The notes: a model not told the origin generated them from the letters alone. Shown: positions 45,937 to 54,763, counted from the first letter of the stretch. The stretch: DNA of 64,000 nt from Cyanobium sp. PLM2.Bin73 (GCA_007694915.1 REEV01000066.1:1-64000), one strand, 5' to 3'. Translations and numbers: made by a program.

Positions 45937-46083
45937 TCAGACGGTGCGCCCGCTGATCAGTCTCAGCACGATCGCAACCAAGGCAATGATGAGCAGCAGA
46001 TGGATCAGACCTCCTAGCGTGTAGGAAGTGAGCAGACCAAGAAGCCACAGAACGATCAGCAGAACCGCAAGCGTTTCCAGCAT
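45937..46083 (-). CDS. Lmo0937-family small membrane protein
   Basis: A 48-residue protein, MLETLAVLLIVLWLLGLLTS followed by YTLGGLIHLLLIIALVAIVLRLISGRTV: two spans and a basic end. It matches the small lmo0937-type family, common next to stress genes. GGGGAAAG lies five bases before the ATG. The gene is too short for usual ORF cut-offs. It is 31 bases downstream of a csbD gene on the same strand and probably shares its transcript, consistent with a general stress role. Confidence 0.85.
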   Translation of the reverse strand: MLETLAVLLIVLWLLGLLTSYTLGGLIHLLLIIALVAIVLRLISGRTV

Positions 46084-46114
46084 TGTTCTTTCCCCTCAGA
46101 AGCGGATAGTTGGG

Positions 46115-46336
46115 TCAGTTCGCCTTATCCTTGGCATCGTGCTGGTTGGCATCGCGTACCTTTCTGCTGGCAGAACGAGCGGCCTCTTTCACATCTTCGA
46201 CGGCGTTCATGGCGGAAGCTTGCGCCTGCTTTGCCTTCCCTTTGATCTTGTGGCCCGTGTCGTCGGTCAGCTCACCGAAGGCCGATTCCAGCTTGCCTTC
46301 GGCCTCTTTGGCTTTGGCGTCGATACGATTGGACAT
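46115..46336 (-). CDS. CsbD-family stress protein
   Basis: A 73-residue hydrophilic, helical protein. IDAKAKEAEGKLESAFGELTDD then TGHKIKGKAKQAQASAMNA is the CsbD core; the tail EDVKEAARSASRKVRDANQ is amphipathic. CsbD proteins are abundant under general stress, but their molecular role is unknown. It is the first of three CsbD-type sequences in the window (others near 54850 and 58754). Confidence 0.92.
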   Translation of the reverse strand: MSNRIDAKAKEAEGKLESAFGELTDDTGHKIKGKAKQAQASAMNAVEDVKEAARSASRKVRDANQHDAKDKAN

Positions 46337-46670
46337 GATTTTCTTTGCAGGGGGCGTGAACCGTGCAGGGTTGTTGCCGGGCTGAAGGCTCGAACAACTG
46401 CTCTGTCGGCTATACCTTCTTCTCTACCTGCGTTGGCTCGTTCCGAGTCTTCGAGGTTCCGCCCTGGGGAGGAATCGGGCCTGCGGGCAACCGTCCGCTT
46501 CAGTCCCCGCAGGGCGGAAGAGGAGTGTGTCGAAATATGAACTGGCGCTGGCTTTCGCTCCGTTCACAGCCCAGAGCCATAGGCGCCGCCGATCAGGTTG
46601 GAGCAGGCTCTTGTCAGCCCAACGAGCAAAAGATGTCTAGCGTTTGATCTAGAACTGAAGTCCGCACACC
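46337..46670. other. Intergenic region with a long imperfect hairpin
   Basis: About 330 bases between the csbD start and the YcgJ-like gene, which are divergent. Frames on both strands are short and unconvincing. The clearest element is the inverted repeat at 46457-46519, listed separately. Promoters for both flanking genes should lie here. Confidence 0.5.
46457..46519. other. Bulged inverted repeat, possible structured RNA
   Basis: TTCCGCCCTG (46457-46466) pairs perfectly with CAGGGCGGAA (46510-46519). The pairing continues inward (GGGA with TCCC) past a 2-base CG bulge, giving about 14 bp. The enclosed bases GCGGGCAACCGTCCGC can pair again. No T-run follows, so it is not a simple terminator. 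It might be a small RNA, a leader structure or a relic repeat. Confidence 0.4.
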
Positions 46671-47447
46671 TTGACCCGATCACCTCTCGCCCCCGTCTCG
46701 TTCGCCCTGCTGATCGCAAGCGCATCCCTGGTCAACGCCCCGGTCCGGGCCCAGTGGTTCACCAGCCCCATCAGCAGCCCCATCAGCAACCCCTCCCCCG
46801 GAGTGCTCTGCGATCGAAACGCCCAGCGTTGCTTCGACAACCAAGGGGCCTCGGTCTCCTTGACACAGCGCTATCTGGGTAACACCGCTGGCCAGAGGCT
46901 TTCCGCCGAGCAGAGCGGTAGGCCCAGGCCTTCGGAATTCCAGCTCAGCGACGGCACACTCTGCAGTGTCCCGGAGCGGACTTGCTGGAGCGACGGCTCG
47001 CGGAAGCGGACTACGAACACGACCATCACCCAGCAGCTGTTCGGTTCCACCACAGTCGACAATGCCGACAACGAACGGCAGGAAGCACGCTGCAGCCTGA
47101 ACCAGCAAGGGCGGGGCATCTATGACGGGCCCTGTGAAATCCGGGTCGTCAGTCGCGAAGGCACACTCCAACGCTACGCGGTGATCTTTCCCGATGGACG
47201 CCGGTACCAGTTCCGCCGCAGCGGGGATGGTTCTCTCCAGCTCGAAGACGCCACAGGCACCTGGCCGGTTGAGTTGATTGATCATGGCTACACCGGTGTG
47301 TTCCGCTGGGGCACCATGTTGCTGGTCGCAACCCGCGAGCACAGCCGGATGCGGCCTCTGGCAGGTGCCGACGGACCGGCACCAGGCTCATCGTCCTCGC
47401 CGTTCAGCCCTGGTCAGCTGATCGATCTGCTCTTCTTCCGCAACTGA
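46671..47447 (+). CDS. Exported YcgJ-family-like protein
   Basis: A 258-residue protein. The leader (SFALLIASASLVNAPVRA) suggests export with cleavage at VRA-Q. PSPGVLCDRNAQRCFDNQG, VSLTQRYLGNTAGQRL and FQLSDGTLCSVPERTCW have the Cys spacing of the small periplasmic YcgJ proteins. A second domain follows: CSLNQQGRGIYDGPCEIRV and AVIFPDGRRYQFRRSGDGSL, with a GxxxFxGPC-like turn seen in other secreted cyanobacterial proteins. The start TTG 46671 has no clear ribosome-binding site. The function is unknown. Confidence 0.7.
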   Translation: MTRSPLAPVSFALLIASASLVNAPVRAQWFTSPISSPISNPSPGVLCDRNAQRCFDNQGASVSLTQRYLGNTAGQRLSAEQSGRPRPSEFQLSDGTLCSVPERTCWSDGSRKRTTNTTITQQLFGSTTVDNADNERQEARCSLNQQGRGIYDGPCEIRVVSREGTLQRYAVIFPDGRRYQFRRSGDGSLQLEDATGTWPVELIDHGYTGVFRWGTMLLVATREHSRMRPLAGADGPAPGSSSSPFSPGQLIDLLFFRN

Positions 47448-47581
47448 AGCCAGCGGCGCAGCAGCGGCAGGCTCAATCCGGTCCCTGTGCTGACGCATCG
47501 ATCGATGCGCTCCACCACGAGATCCACCACCAGGCCTGATCGATCCAGGTGGGGGTGAGCCTCCCAGGCCGCCTCGGGGAT

Positions 47582-47761
47582 TCAACGGCTGCTGAACCTG
47601 GTTGCGGAGTCGGCGGGAGCCACCTCATGCAGCAGAGAGTCCTCGAGCAGGAAGGCGCAGAGGTTCGACATCGAACGACCTTCCTCCTCCGATCGCTTCA
47701 GCAGGACCTCATGCACCTGAAAGCTGATGGTGATCGAGATGCGCTGCGGCTGACGCTGCAT
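47582..47761 (-). CDS. Small ribbon-helix-helix (CopG-like) protein
   Basis: A 59-residue protein. RISITISFQVHEVLLKRSEEEG followed by RSMSNLCAFLLEDSLLHE is a CopG/Arc strand and two helices; such proteins are DNA-binding repressors or antitoxins. No toxin is adjacent. ATG 47761 is preferred; GTG 47791 would add ten residues. The same frame stays open for 55 codons beyond the TGA and reads AHPHLDRSGLVVDLVVERID, which itself resembles an RHH helix pair, so a longer ancestral protein may have been cut by the stop. Confidence 0.7.
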   Translation of the reverse strand: MQRQPQRISITISFQVHEVLLKRSEEEGRSMSNLCAFLLEDSLLHEVAPADSATRFSSR

Positions 47762-47870
47762 CACCCGGAACCTGTCATTCACACGTATCACTTATAAGGA
47801 CTGATCTGAACTCTGTTCAGCTTGCGGAATCTGAGTTGCCCTGTACACAGAGCTTCATGGCGAGCGTGGA

Positions 47871-48968
47871 TCAGCTGCTGGTGGGCGGCTGCGACGCCCG
47901 TGCCTCCCGCAGCAGCTGGGAGGGCTTGACATGAAAGCGATGTTGAAAGTCGACGCTGAAGAGGCTCAGGGAGCGGTAGCCGCAGAGCGTGGCGATGCCC
48001 GCCACTGTGTCGCCCGGACCAGGATTCTGAAGATGTCGCCGGGCCAGATCGAGCCGCTGGTTGCGGATCCACTGGGTGGCCGTACAGCCGAGCCGTTCGC
48101 GGAAGGCATACTGCAGCGCCCGACGTGAATAGTGGCTCTGGCTCTCCAGCATCGTGAGATTGAGCGGCTGGGGGAGATTGATCTTGATGTAGTCGATCAG
48201 CTCATCGAAGGCATCCCGCCCCTGCTGATCCTTCTGCGTCAACCGATCAAACGGGGTCTCCAGGCGAAGGTCCGGCAGCACCAGCGCCGCGATCAGCCGG
48301 TAGATCTGATCATCGAGCTGGACGCTATCCACGAGGGCGTGGCTGTACTCCAGCAGCTGGTCAGCCTTGCTGAGCTCCTGGCGAAGCAGGGTCTGCAGCG
48401 GCACCGCGACGGGATCGCCGGAGAGGCGCCAGCCATGGCTGTGCTGGAGCTCCTGTGTCCAGTGGGAGGGCTTGAGGCTCAGCCCCGCCATCGTGGTGGC
48501 GGTGTGCAGCAGCCGTTCCGACGAGAGCTGAAAGGCCAGGGCGCTCTGGAGGGTGGTTTCGGAGGAATAGGCCTCACCGGAGAGGATCAGGCAGCCATCC
48601 GACGGGCAGGACCAGTGCCGCGAAGCCTGATGCACCCGTTGCTCCCCCCCGTAGCCGAGCAGCACGGTCATCCCGTGCTGCTCCAGCACAGTCATGCTCA
48701 ACGGTGGATGGATGCCCGCTCCCACCAGGATGCTGCCCACACTGATGGAAGCGCCGTAATCCCACCACGGTGATGTAGGTGTTCCACTGCAGAGTTCATG
48801 CAGTGGCAGCACCTTACGCAGCAGCCGGTCGCTGCTGTCGAGGTCCTCGAGCAGGATCAGCCGTCGCTTGAAGGGATTCTCGAAGGCTGCCGCTTCAGGA
48901 TGCTGCTCGAATCCCTGTTCATGGCCGGACTCATTGGGTTCACCGGTTCCTGCTGCTGCGGCATCCAC
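47871..48968 (-). CDS. AraC-family transcriptional regulator
   Basis: A 365-residue protein. The N-terminal about 250 residues form a cupin-like sensor (AraC-binding-like, ligand unknown). The C-terminal double helix-turn-helix runs from LTMLESQSHYSRRALQYAFRE through GCTATQWIRNQRLDLARRHL to AGIATLCGYRSLSLFSVDFQ and RFHVKPSQLLRE. It is divergent from the CheB-CheR fusion gene across about 130 bases, which makes that gene a plausible target. Confidence 0.92.
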   Translation of the reverse strand: MDAAAAGTGEPNESGHEQGFEQHPEAAAFENPFKRRLILLEDLDSSDRLLRKVLPLHELCSGTPTSPWWDYGASISVGSILVGAGIHPPLSMTVLEQHGMTVLLGYGGEQRVHQASRHWSCPSDGCLILSGEAYSSETTLQSALAFQLSSERLLHTATTMAGLSLKPSHWTQELQHSHGWRLSGDPVAVPLQTLLRQELSKADQLLEYSHALVDSVQLDDQIYRLIAALVLPDLRLETPFDRLTQKDQQGRDAFDELIDYIKINLPQPLNLTMLESQSHYSRRALQYAFRERLGCTATQWIRNQRLDLARRHLQNPGPGDTVAGIATLCGYRSLSLFSVDFQHRFHVKPSQLLREARASQPPTSS

Positions 48969-49101
48969 GCAATTGTCTCCACCCCAAGTGGATGATTCCG
49001 AACCCTACCGGGATCCAACGGTGGTGTCTGCGGGGGGCTTGCCGACTCGCCCTTCAGCCTGACGCTTAGCTTGACGTTGAGCAGCGGCGGCGAGGTCCGA
49101 C

Positions 49102-52100
49102 GTGGGACGACGTTCGAGCCTTCCGGCAAATGCTCCGGGGCCGGCCATCCGCCAACCCGTGGCGATCGAACACGTGGTGGGCATCGGCTCCTCGGCCGGA
49201 GGGCTGGAGGCGCTGCAGGACCTGGCGTCCCATCTGGTGGCAGGTGGCGGGGTCAGCTATGTGGTGGCTCAGCACCTCGCACCGGAACATCGCAGCCTGA
49301 TCGTCGATCTCCTCGCCCATGCCACGACCCTGACGGTGGTCACGGCCCGCGATGGCGCGCCGCTCCTGGCCAACGTGATCGCCATCGCCCCTCCCAACCA
49401 TGACGTGGCTGTGGAGGGGGACCGGCTGAAGCTCAGCGATCCCCTCCCCCGCTTCGGGCCGAGCCCCTCGATCAATCTGCTGTTCGAGTCAATTGCCGAG
49501 CACTGGGGGGAGAGGGGGGTCGCCGTGGTGCTCTCAGGCACGGGCGCCGATGGCGCCCAGGGGGTGCGTGCCGTGCGAGTCGCCGGCGGGCTCACCCTCG
49601 CCCAGTCGCCGGAGAGCGCCAAGTTCGACGCCATGCCCCGTGCCGCCATCAGCCTGGGCGGGGCAGACCTGGTGCTGGATCCCGCGGCGATCGGCGAGCG
49701 CCTGGCGGAGCTGATCGCCGCCGGTGGCCCCTGGGGTGGCGGAACCCTGCCGGGCTTCGAGCCCATTGGACTCGATGCGGTGACGGGCCAGCTCAGGCAC
49801 ATCACCGGCATCGATTTCTCCCAGTACAAGGAGACGACGCTCCGGCGCCAGCTGCAGCGCCGCATGGCGATTCGCCAGGTCAGCAGCCTTGAGGACTATC
49901 TCCCCCTGCTGTCGGCCGAGCCGGAGGAGGCCCAGGCGCTCGTGCAGAACCTCCTGGTCACCGTCACCGAATTCTTCCGCGATCCCCAGGCCTTCGACGC
50001 CTTGCGCGAGTTGCTGCGCGAGTACGTCGATCAGCGCGTCTCAGGCGAACGTCTGCGAGTGTGGGTTCCAGGTTGCGCCACGGGAAAAGAGGTCTACTCG
50101 ATCGCCATGGTCGTCAGCGAGGTGCTGGATCACCCGGCAGATCTGGCCACGCATCTCAAGATCTTCGGCACGGATCTCGACGAGCCGAGCCTCATGATCG
50201 GCCGCCGCGCCATCTATCCGATCGCGGCCGCCAAGGGGATTCCCGCCGATCTGCGGCGCCGTTTCGTGATCGAGCGTGGCGAAGAGATGGAGATCGGCGA
50301 AGTGCTGCGCAGCTGCGCCGTGTTCGCCCGCCACGACGTGGGTGCCGATCCGCCGTTCCCGAACCTCGATCTGATTTCCTGCCGCAACACGCTGATTTAC
50401 TTCACCCAGCCGATGCAGGAGCGGGTGCTGAGCCTGTTCCGGTTCGGATTGCTGCCCGGCGGCCTGCTGTTCCTGGGCAGTTCGGAATCCCTGGGCCACC
50501 GCACCGTGGGCTTCGCCGTGGCCGATGCCGAGCACCGCCTCTTCCACCGCACCCGGGAGGAGGCGAACCGGCAGCGCTCTCCACTGGCGACAGCTCCGGC
50601 GCGGCAGCCCCTGCCGATCACCCCCGCGAGCCGGATCGCGGTGTTGCGTGAGACCGTGCCCGAGCAGCACATGGCCCTGCTGGAGGGCCTGATCCGCGCC
50701 ATCTGCCCACCCGCCCTGGTGCTCGATGAGAACCACGATCTGGTGGAGGTGATCGGCGATGTCACCCCGTTCTGCCGCCTGCCCGAGGGACGCATGAGCG
50801 TGGCGGCCCATGCCTTCCTGCTGCCCGAACTGCAGTCGGAGGCGCGTGCCCTGTTCCTGCTGGCCCGGGCCGATGGCCTCGCAGTCGGCAGTCAGCCGCT
50901 CAAGCTGGCGGACAACGACCGGTCCGTGCGGCTGGAGGCCTTTTCGATCAAGGTGGGCGAACGTGCCTTCACCGTGCTCTCGTTCGCCTCACCGGAGGAA
51001 CCAGCGACGGCCGTTCCCTCCCAATCGCTCACCACGACGAGGGATGCGGCCTTCGATCGGGAGATCGAGCGGCTGGAGCGAGAGCTGCTCACCAGCCAGG
51101 ACTCACTGCGACGCTCCCTGGCCGAACTTGAGCAGGCCAACGAGGAACTGGAAGCGTCGTCGGAGGAACTGCAGGCCTCATCGGAGGAGCTGCAGTCGTC
51201 CAACGAGGAGCTGGAGGCCTCCAACGAGGAGCTGCAGGCCACCAACGACGAGCTCGGAACCCTCAATGGGCAGCTGCGCGCCCGCAGCGACGAACTTGAA
51301 CAGCTCAACGTGGATCTGGAGAACATCCAGACCTCCCTCAGCCAGGGGATGGTGATCGTCGATCCCCATCTGAGGGTCAGCCGCTTCTCACCCCTGGCGG
51401 TGCGGGTGTTCGGCCTGGTGGACGGCGACATCGGCCAGCCCCTGCTGGCCGTGCCCACCACGGTGCCGCTGCCGGGGCTGCGGGAAGCGCTTCAGGCCGT
51501 CTTGAACGGTGAGCCCCGCCACAGCCTCGAAGCCGGCAGCGAAGAGGTGAGCTATCTCGTCCAGGTGCTGCCCTACCTGGAGCGCGACGGGCGCAGAAGG
51601 GGCGCGATCGTGACCCTCACGGATGTGTCCGAGCTGGTGGAGCTGCGCCGGACTGCCGAAGCCGCGCTGGATGAGTTCGCCGGCCTCACCGACGCGCTCG
51701 ATCAGGCGGTCTGGAAGTGGGATCGGCCCATGCAGCAGCTGCTCTACGCCAGCAAGCGCATCCAGTCGTTGACGGGATGGTCGCCCATCGAACTCTGTGA
51801 TCGACCAGCCCTGCTGGATGAAGCGATCGATCCGGCTGATCGTGAGCGGGTGAAGGCGGCCCGCAACCAGGGGCTGGGGCAATGGACAGTCCGTTATCGC
51901 CTCAGCACACGCGATGGCCGGCAGATCTGGGTGCTCGAGACGGCGAGGGTGGTCAGCGAGGGCAGCCAGCCGTTCGTGGTGGGCGCCCTGGCTGATGTCA
52001 CAGCGGTGCAGGAGCTGGAGGATCGCGCCAACGAGCTCTCCGCCACGTTCGAGTCAGTCTTTGCTGCCCGCAGCTTCGGCGTGATCGTGCTGGACGCCCA

Positions 52101-52404
52101 GCTGCGGGTGGTGATGGCCAACCAGGCGTTCTGCGCCATGGTCGGCTTCGATCAGGAGTCGATCGTGGGGGTGAGCAGCACCCTGTTCGCCCCGGAGGCC
52201 GTGGAGGAGCTCAGTGCGGATGTCCAGGCGGCTCTGGCGGGATCGCGGCCCACGGCCATCCGCACCTTGCAGATCAAGGGCCCGCAGGGATCGCTCCATC
52301 CAGTCCAGGCCGAGATCAGGGCCCTGCCACAACCGTCTGCTCGAGCCGTGATCACCTTGATCATTCATGACCCCGCCGCGGTGCCCAGTGGGATCAACTC
52401 CTGA
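49102..52404 (+). CDS. CheB-CheR-PAS fusion protein
   Basis: A 1100-residue multidomain protein. Residues 20-210 are a CheB methylesterase with the Ser in GIGSSAGG (30-31), His58 in AQHLAPEH and Asp150 in GTGADGAQG. Residues 215-490 are a CheR methyltransferase (NLLVTVTEFFRD, GCATGKEVYSIAM, LISCRNTLIYF). Lys329 stands where the SAM motif normally has the first Glu of EE. A long coiled coil (about 655-735) of EELEASSEEL-like repeats leads to two or three PAS domains. No receptor, CheA or CheW is adjacent and no kinase domain is attached, so the output is unknown. Start GTG 49102. Confidence 0.92.
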   Translation: MGRRSSLPANAPGPAIRQPVAIEHVVGIGSSAGGLEALQDLASHLVAGGGVSYVVAQHLAPEHRSLIVDLLAHATTLTVVTARDGAPLLANVIAIAPPNHDVAVEGDRLKLSDPLPRFGPSPSINLLFESIAEHWGERGVAVVLSGTGADGAQGVRAVRVAGGLTLAQSPESAKFDAMPRAAISLGGADLVLDPAAIGERLAELIAAGGPWGGGTLPGFEPIGLDAVTGQLRHITGIDFSQYKETTLRRQLQRRMAIRQVSSLEDYLPLLSAEPEEAQALVQNLLVTVTEFFRDPQAFDALRELLREYVDQRVSGERLRVWVPGCATGKEVYSIAMVVSEVLDHPADLATHLKIFGTDLDEPSLMIGRRAIYPIAAAKGIPADLRRRFVIERGEEMEIGEVLRSCAVFARHDVGADPPFPNLDLISCRNTLIYFTQPMQERVLSLFRFGLLPGGLLFLGSSESLGHRTVGFAVADAEHRLFHRTREEANRQRSPLATAPARQPLPITPASRIAVLRETVPEQHMALLEGLIRAICPPALVLDENHDLVEVIGDVTPFCRLPEGRMSVAAHAFLLPELQSEARALFLLARADGLAVGSQPLKLADNDRSVRLEAFSIKVGERAFTVLSFASPEEPATAVPSQSLTTTRDAAFDREIERLERELLTSQDSLRRSLAELEQANEELEASSEELQASSEELQSSNEELEASNEELQATNDELGTLNGQLRARSDELEQLNVDLENIQTSLSQGMVIVDPHLRVSRFSPLAVRVFGLVDGDIGQPLLAVPTTVPLPGLREALQAVLNGEPRHSLEAGSEEVSYLVQVLPYLERDGRRRGAIVTLTDVSELVELRRTAEAALDEFAGLTDALDQAVWKWDRPMQQLLYASKRIQSLTGWSPIELCDRPALLDEAIDPADRERVKAARNQGLGQWTVRYRLSTRDGRQIWVLETARVVSEGSQPFVVGALADVTAVQELEDRANELSATFESVFAARSFGVIVLDAQLRVVMANQAFCAMVGFDQESIVGVSSTLFAPEAVEELSADVQAALAGSRPTAIRTLQIKGPQGSLHPVQAEIRALPQPSARAVITLIIHDPAAVPSGINS

Positions 52405-52557
52405 AGAACTCGAAATGTAACGGGTGGGCTCTCTGAAAAGTGCAGAGCTTTCGTGAAGGTGCAGAGAACGCTCTCCAATTCCCAGCCAGTGGTCTGAGGC
52501 GCGTAGCTTCAGATTGAGCGACGGCCTGTTGCATGCGCGAGAAGAATGTTCTTGAGG

Positions 52558-52580
52558 CGTGATCTCGAAAAGGGATCACG
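52558..52580. promoter_or_regulatory. Inverted repeat CGTGATC/GATCACG
   Basis: Seven-base perfect arms with a 9-base centre, about 200 bases upstream of the sigma-factor start. No T-run follows, so an operator is more likely than a terminator. Confidence 0.35.
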
Positions 52581-52703
52581 AAGAAGCGCATTCACGTAAC
52601 ATTCCGCCCAGGTCCACTGATCTGATGCGGCACAAGGCAGGCTCGATTCGCACTTGGCTCTTAAGGCGAAAAGCAAAACGATCAATCCAGACACCCAGAA
52701 TTG

Positions 52704-52731
52704 ATTGATCCCATCTACTGGGGGGATCAAT
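52704..52731. promoter_or_regulatory. Inverted repeat ATTGATCCC/GGGATCAAT
   Basis: Nine-base perfect arms around a 10-base centre, ending 51 bases before the sigma-factor start. The size and symmetry suit a dimeric repressor site. The half-site GATCCC recurs in the palindrome at 58395-58411. Confidence 0.5.
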
Positions 52732-52781
52732 GGTGATGCCAAAGCTTAGAGCTAAACAACGCACTCAGGAGGAGTCAGCCC

Positions 52782-53657
52782 ATGGTTTCGATTGCAAACC
52801 AGCCAACCAAGTCTACCGACAGTTTCAGTGATTATCTGAGGGTGTTGGGGCGCATCCCGCTGCTGTCTCCTGCCGAGGAACTCCACCTTGGCGGAATCGT
52901 GCAGGAGTGGCTGTCTCATCCCGACCCGCCGTTGGCCCTGCAGCGAAGCGGTGCCCGGGCCAGGAATCGCATGGTCTCGGCCAATCTTCGGCTTGTGATT
53001 GTGATCTGCCGTCGCTATCGGGGCCGGATCGGCAATCTCCAGCTTGAGATGATCGATCTGCTGCAGGCTGGAAACCTGGGACTGATCAGGGCCGTCGAGA
53101 AATTCGATCCCTCTCGGGGCTACAGGTTCTCAACCTACGGCTACTGGTGGATCCGCCAGTCTGTGACGCGCTTCATCAATGAGCTCGGCAACAGTATCAG
53201 GATTCCGATTCAGATGCGATCGCTGGCCTACCGCGTCCATCTGCTCCAGGCGGGCTCAGACAAGGTTCTCTCGACCCAGGCGATGGCCGAGAGCCTGGGG
53301 GAGGAGCCGCGCAGGCTCGAGACGTCGCTGCGGGCTGCCGCCCTGTGCCGTCCGGTCTCCCTCGATCAGCCGGTGGGAAGCCCTGGCGACGACAGCTGCC
53401 TGCTGGATCTGATCCAGGACGAGCGCACCCTGACTCCGGACGATGACTACCGCTGGCTGCACCCCCATATCTGGGCACTCGAGCCGGCTGAGCGGAAGGT
53501 GCTGGGTCTTCGCTATGGATCGGACGACCCCTGCTCCTTATCCGAGGCGGCCCGGATCATGGGGCTGAGCAAGAGCTTCGTGCAAAGCATTGAGCGGAGG
53601 GCCCTGCGGAAGCTTCGCCAACAGTTGACCCCTGTTCTTGCCCCCCGTTCGGCCTGA
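52782..53657 (+). CDS. Group 2/3-type sigma-70 factor
   Basis: A 291-residue sigma factor. Region 1.2 is DYLRVLGRIPLLSP. Region 2 is LRLVIVICRRYRGRIGNLQLEMIDLLQ...GYWWIRQSVTRFI. Region 3 is IRIPIQMRSLAYRVH and region 4 is SLSEAARIMGLSKSFVQSIERRALRKL. Region 4 departs from the RERVRQ consensus (KSFVQS), so its -35 preference may differ from housekeeping sigma factors. AGGAGG precedes ATG 52782. It is followed after three bases by a PAS/GGDEF-like gene. Confidence 0.93.
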   Translation: MVSIANQPTKSTDSFSDYLRVLGRIPLLSPAEELHLGGIVQEWLSHPDPPLALQRSGARARNRMVSANLRLVIVICRRYRGRIGNLQLEMIDLLQAGNLGLIRAVEKFDPSRGYRFSTYGYWWIRQSVTRFINELGNSIRIPIQMRSLAYRVHLLQAGSDKVLSTQAMAESLGEEPRRLETSLRAAALCRPVSLDQPVGSPGDDSCLLDLIQDERTLTPDDDYRWLHPHIWALEPAERKVLGLRYGSDDPCSLSEAARIMGLSKSFVQSIERRALRKLRQQLTPVLAPRSA

Positions 53658-53660
53658 GCC

Positions 53661-54731
53661 ATGCCCTCCCCTTCACCGGCGCTGCCGCCGATCCGCTCTG
53701 AAAACGGGCGCCGGCTGTGGACCCTGCTGGGCGCGATCACGGGAGGCAGTGCCAGGTTTTTCACCCCTGACGGCGCCGATGAGCCCTACCGAGCCCTCGT
53801 TGAGCAGATGGGCGATGGCGTCGGCATCCTGTCCGCCGATGGGCGTCTTCTCTACGCGAACCCGCGTCTGGCCGAGCTGCTCGATCGGCCTGGCGAGACG
53901 CTGCTCGGCCGCCCGCTCGCTGAGCTGATCCCCCCGTCACAGCGGGCCTGCCTGGATCGTTTACACAAGGTCTCCCCGGGCCGGACCGAGCGCGCGGAAC
54001 TGGAACTGCTGCCTGACGCAGGCGAGCCCATCCGCGTTCTTGCCGCAGTGAGCGGCCTGGAGGGTGCCGGGATCGGGACCCATTGCGTGATCTTCACCGA
54101 CCTGAGCGGCCTCCGGTCCCCCCCCGGGATGGCGCCTGCCAGCGACGAGCATCGACGCCTGCGCTGGATGCGCTTTCTCTCCAGGCCGCTCAAGGGGGAT
54201 GGGCTCAGCTGCAGCTGGAGCGAGGTGGTGAGTCACACGGCGGCACAGACGCTGCAGAGGCTCCCGCAACCCACGGGCCTGGTGAGCCGCTCGGAACTGC
54301 TGGAGCAACTTTGGCGGCACCACCCTCCATCTCACCGCCGCAGCCAGCCGCTGGCGCTGGCCCTTTGCTATGTCCGCAATCTCAGGACAATCCACCAGGA
54401 TCAAGGCGTCGAGACCGCAGACAGGGTGGTGCAGACCATCGAAGAACGGGTTCGCCGGGTGTTGCCGAACAACACCATCCTGGCCCGCGTCAACGTCGAC
54501 CAGTTGCTGGTGGTGCTCGGGTGCATGAACAACCATGCCCAGGCGGAGGCCACGGCTGAATCAATCCGGGCCGTGCTGGCCCTACCCCTGCCGAACCAGG
54601 GTGCGTTGATCAGGATCACTGCGTGGGTCGATGTCACGCTGGAGCAGCCAGGGGAGTGCGTGGAGGATCTGATCAGCAGCGCTCTCCAGCAGAGCCGGGG
54701 CAGAGACCTGGCTCGAGACACGGTGGGCTGA
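53661..54731 (+). CDS. PAS domain protein with degenerate GGDEF domain
   Basis: A 356-residue protein. The PAS domain (about 45-160) contains VEQMGDGVGILSADGRLLYANPR. The second half has diguanylate-cyclase topology (RSELLEQLW, LALALCYVRNLRTIHQ, ADRVVQTIEERVRRVLP). The active-site strand reads ILARVNVDQLLVVLG where RxGGDEFxxxL is expected, so it lacks the GGDEF residues and cannot make c-di-GMP. It may bind a nucleotide or serve as a scaffold. The start follows the sigma stop by three bases; a sensory partner of that sigma factor is a fair hypothesis. Confidence 0.82.
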   Translation: MPSPSPALPPIRSENGRRLWTLLGAITGGSARFFTPDGADEPYRALVEQMGDGVGILSADGRLLYANPRLAELLDRPGETLLGRPLAELIPPSQRACLDRLHKVSPGRTERAELELLPDAGEPIRVLAAVSGLEGAGIGTHCVIFTDLSGLRSPPGMAPASDEHRRLRWMRFLSRPLKGDGLSCSWSEVVSHTAAQTLQRLPQPTGLVSRSELLEQLWRHHPPSHRRSQPLALALCYVRNLRTIHQDQGVETADRVVQTIEERVRRVLPNNTILARVNVDQLLVVLGCMNNHAQAEATAESIRAVLALPLPNQGALIRITAWVDVTLEQPGECVEDLISSALQQSRGRDLARDTVG

Positions 54732-54763
54732 GCAGATATGCAGCAGATATGCAGCAGATCTGC
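54731..54763. repeat. Three 11-bp tandem repeats
   Basis: AGCAGATATGC twice (54731-54741, 54742-54752) and once with one change (54753-54763), straddling the PAS-GGDEF stop codon. Slippage is the likely origin; no function is implied. Confidence 0.7.

Larger units (their letters stand above)
52405..52781. other. Regulatory intergenic region before the second sigma factor
   Basis: About 375 bases without a convincing gene, lower in GC than its flanks. It holds two inverted repeats (52558-52580 and 52704-52731) and a strong AGGAGG ribosome-binding site just before ATG 52782. It most likely controls the sigma-factor and PAS-GGDEF operon. Confidence 0.6.

Noticed and set aside
53661-54731. Active diguanylate cyclase
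   Set aside because: The GGDEF strand reads NVDQL; the metal- and GTP-binding residues are lacking.
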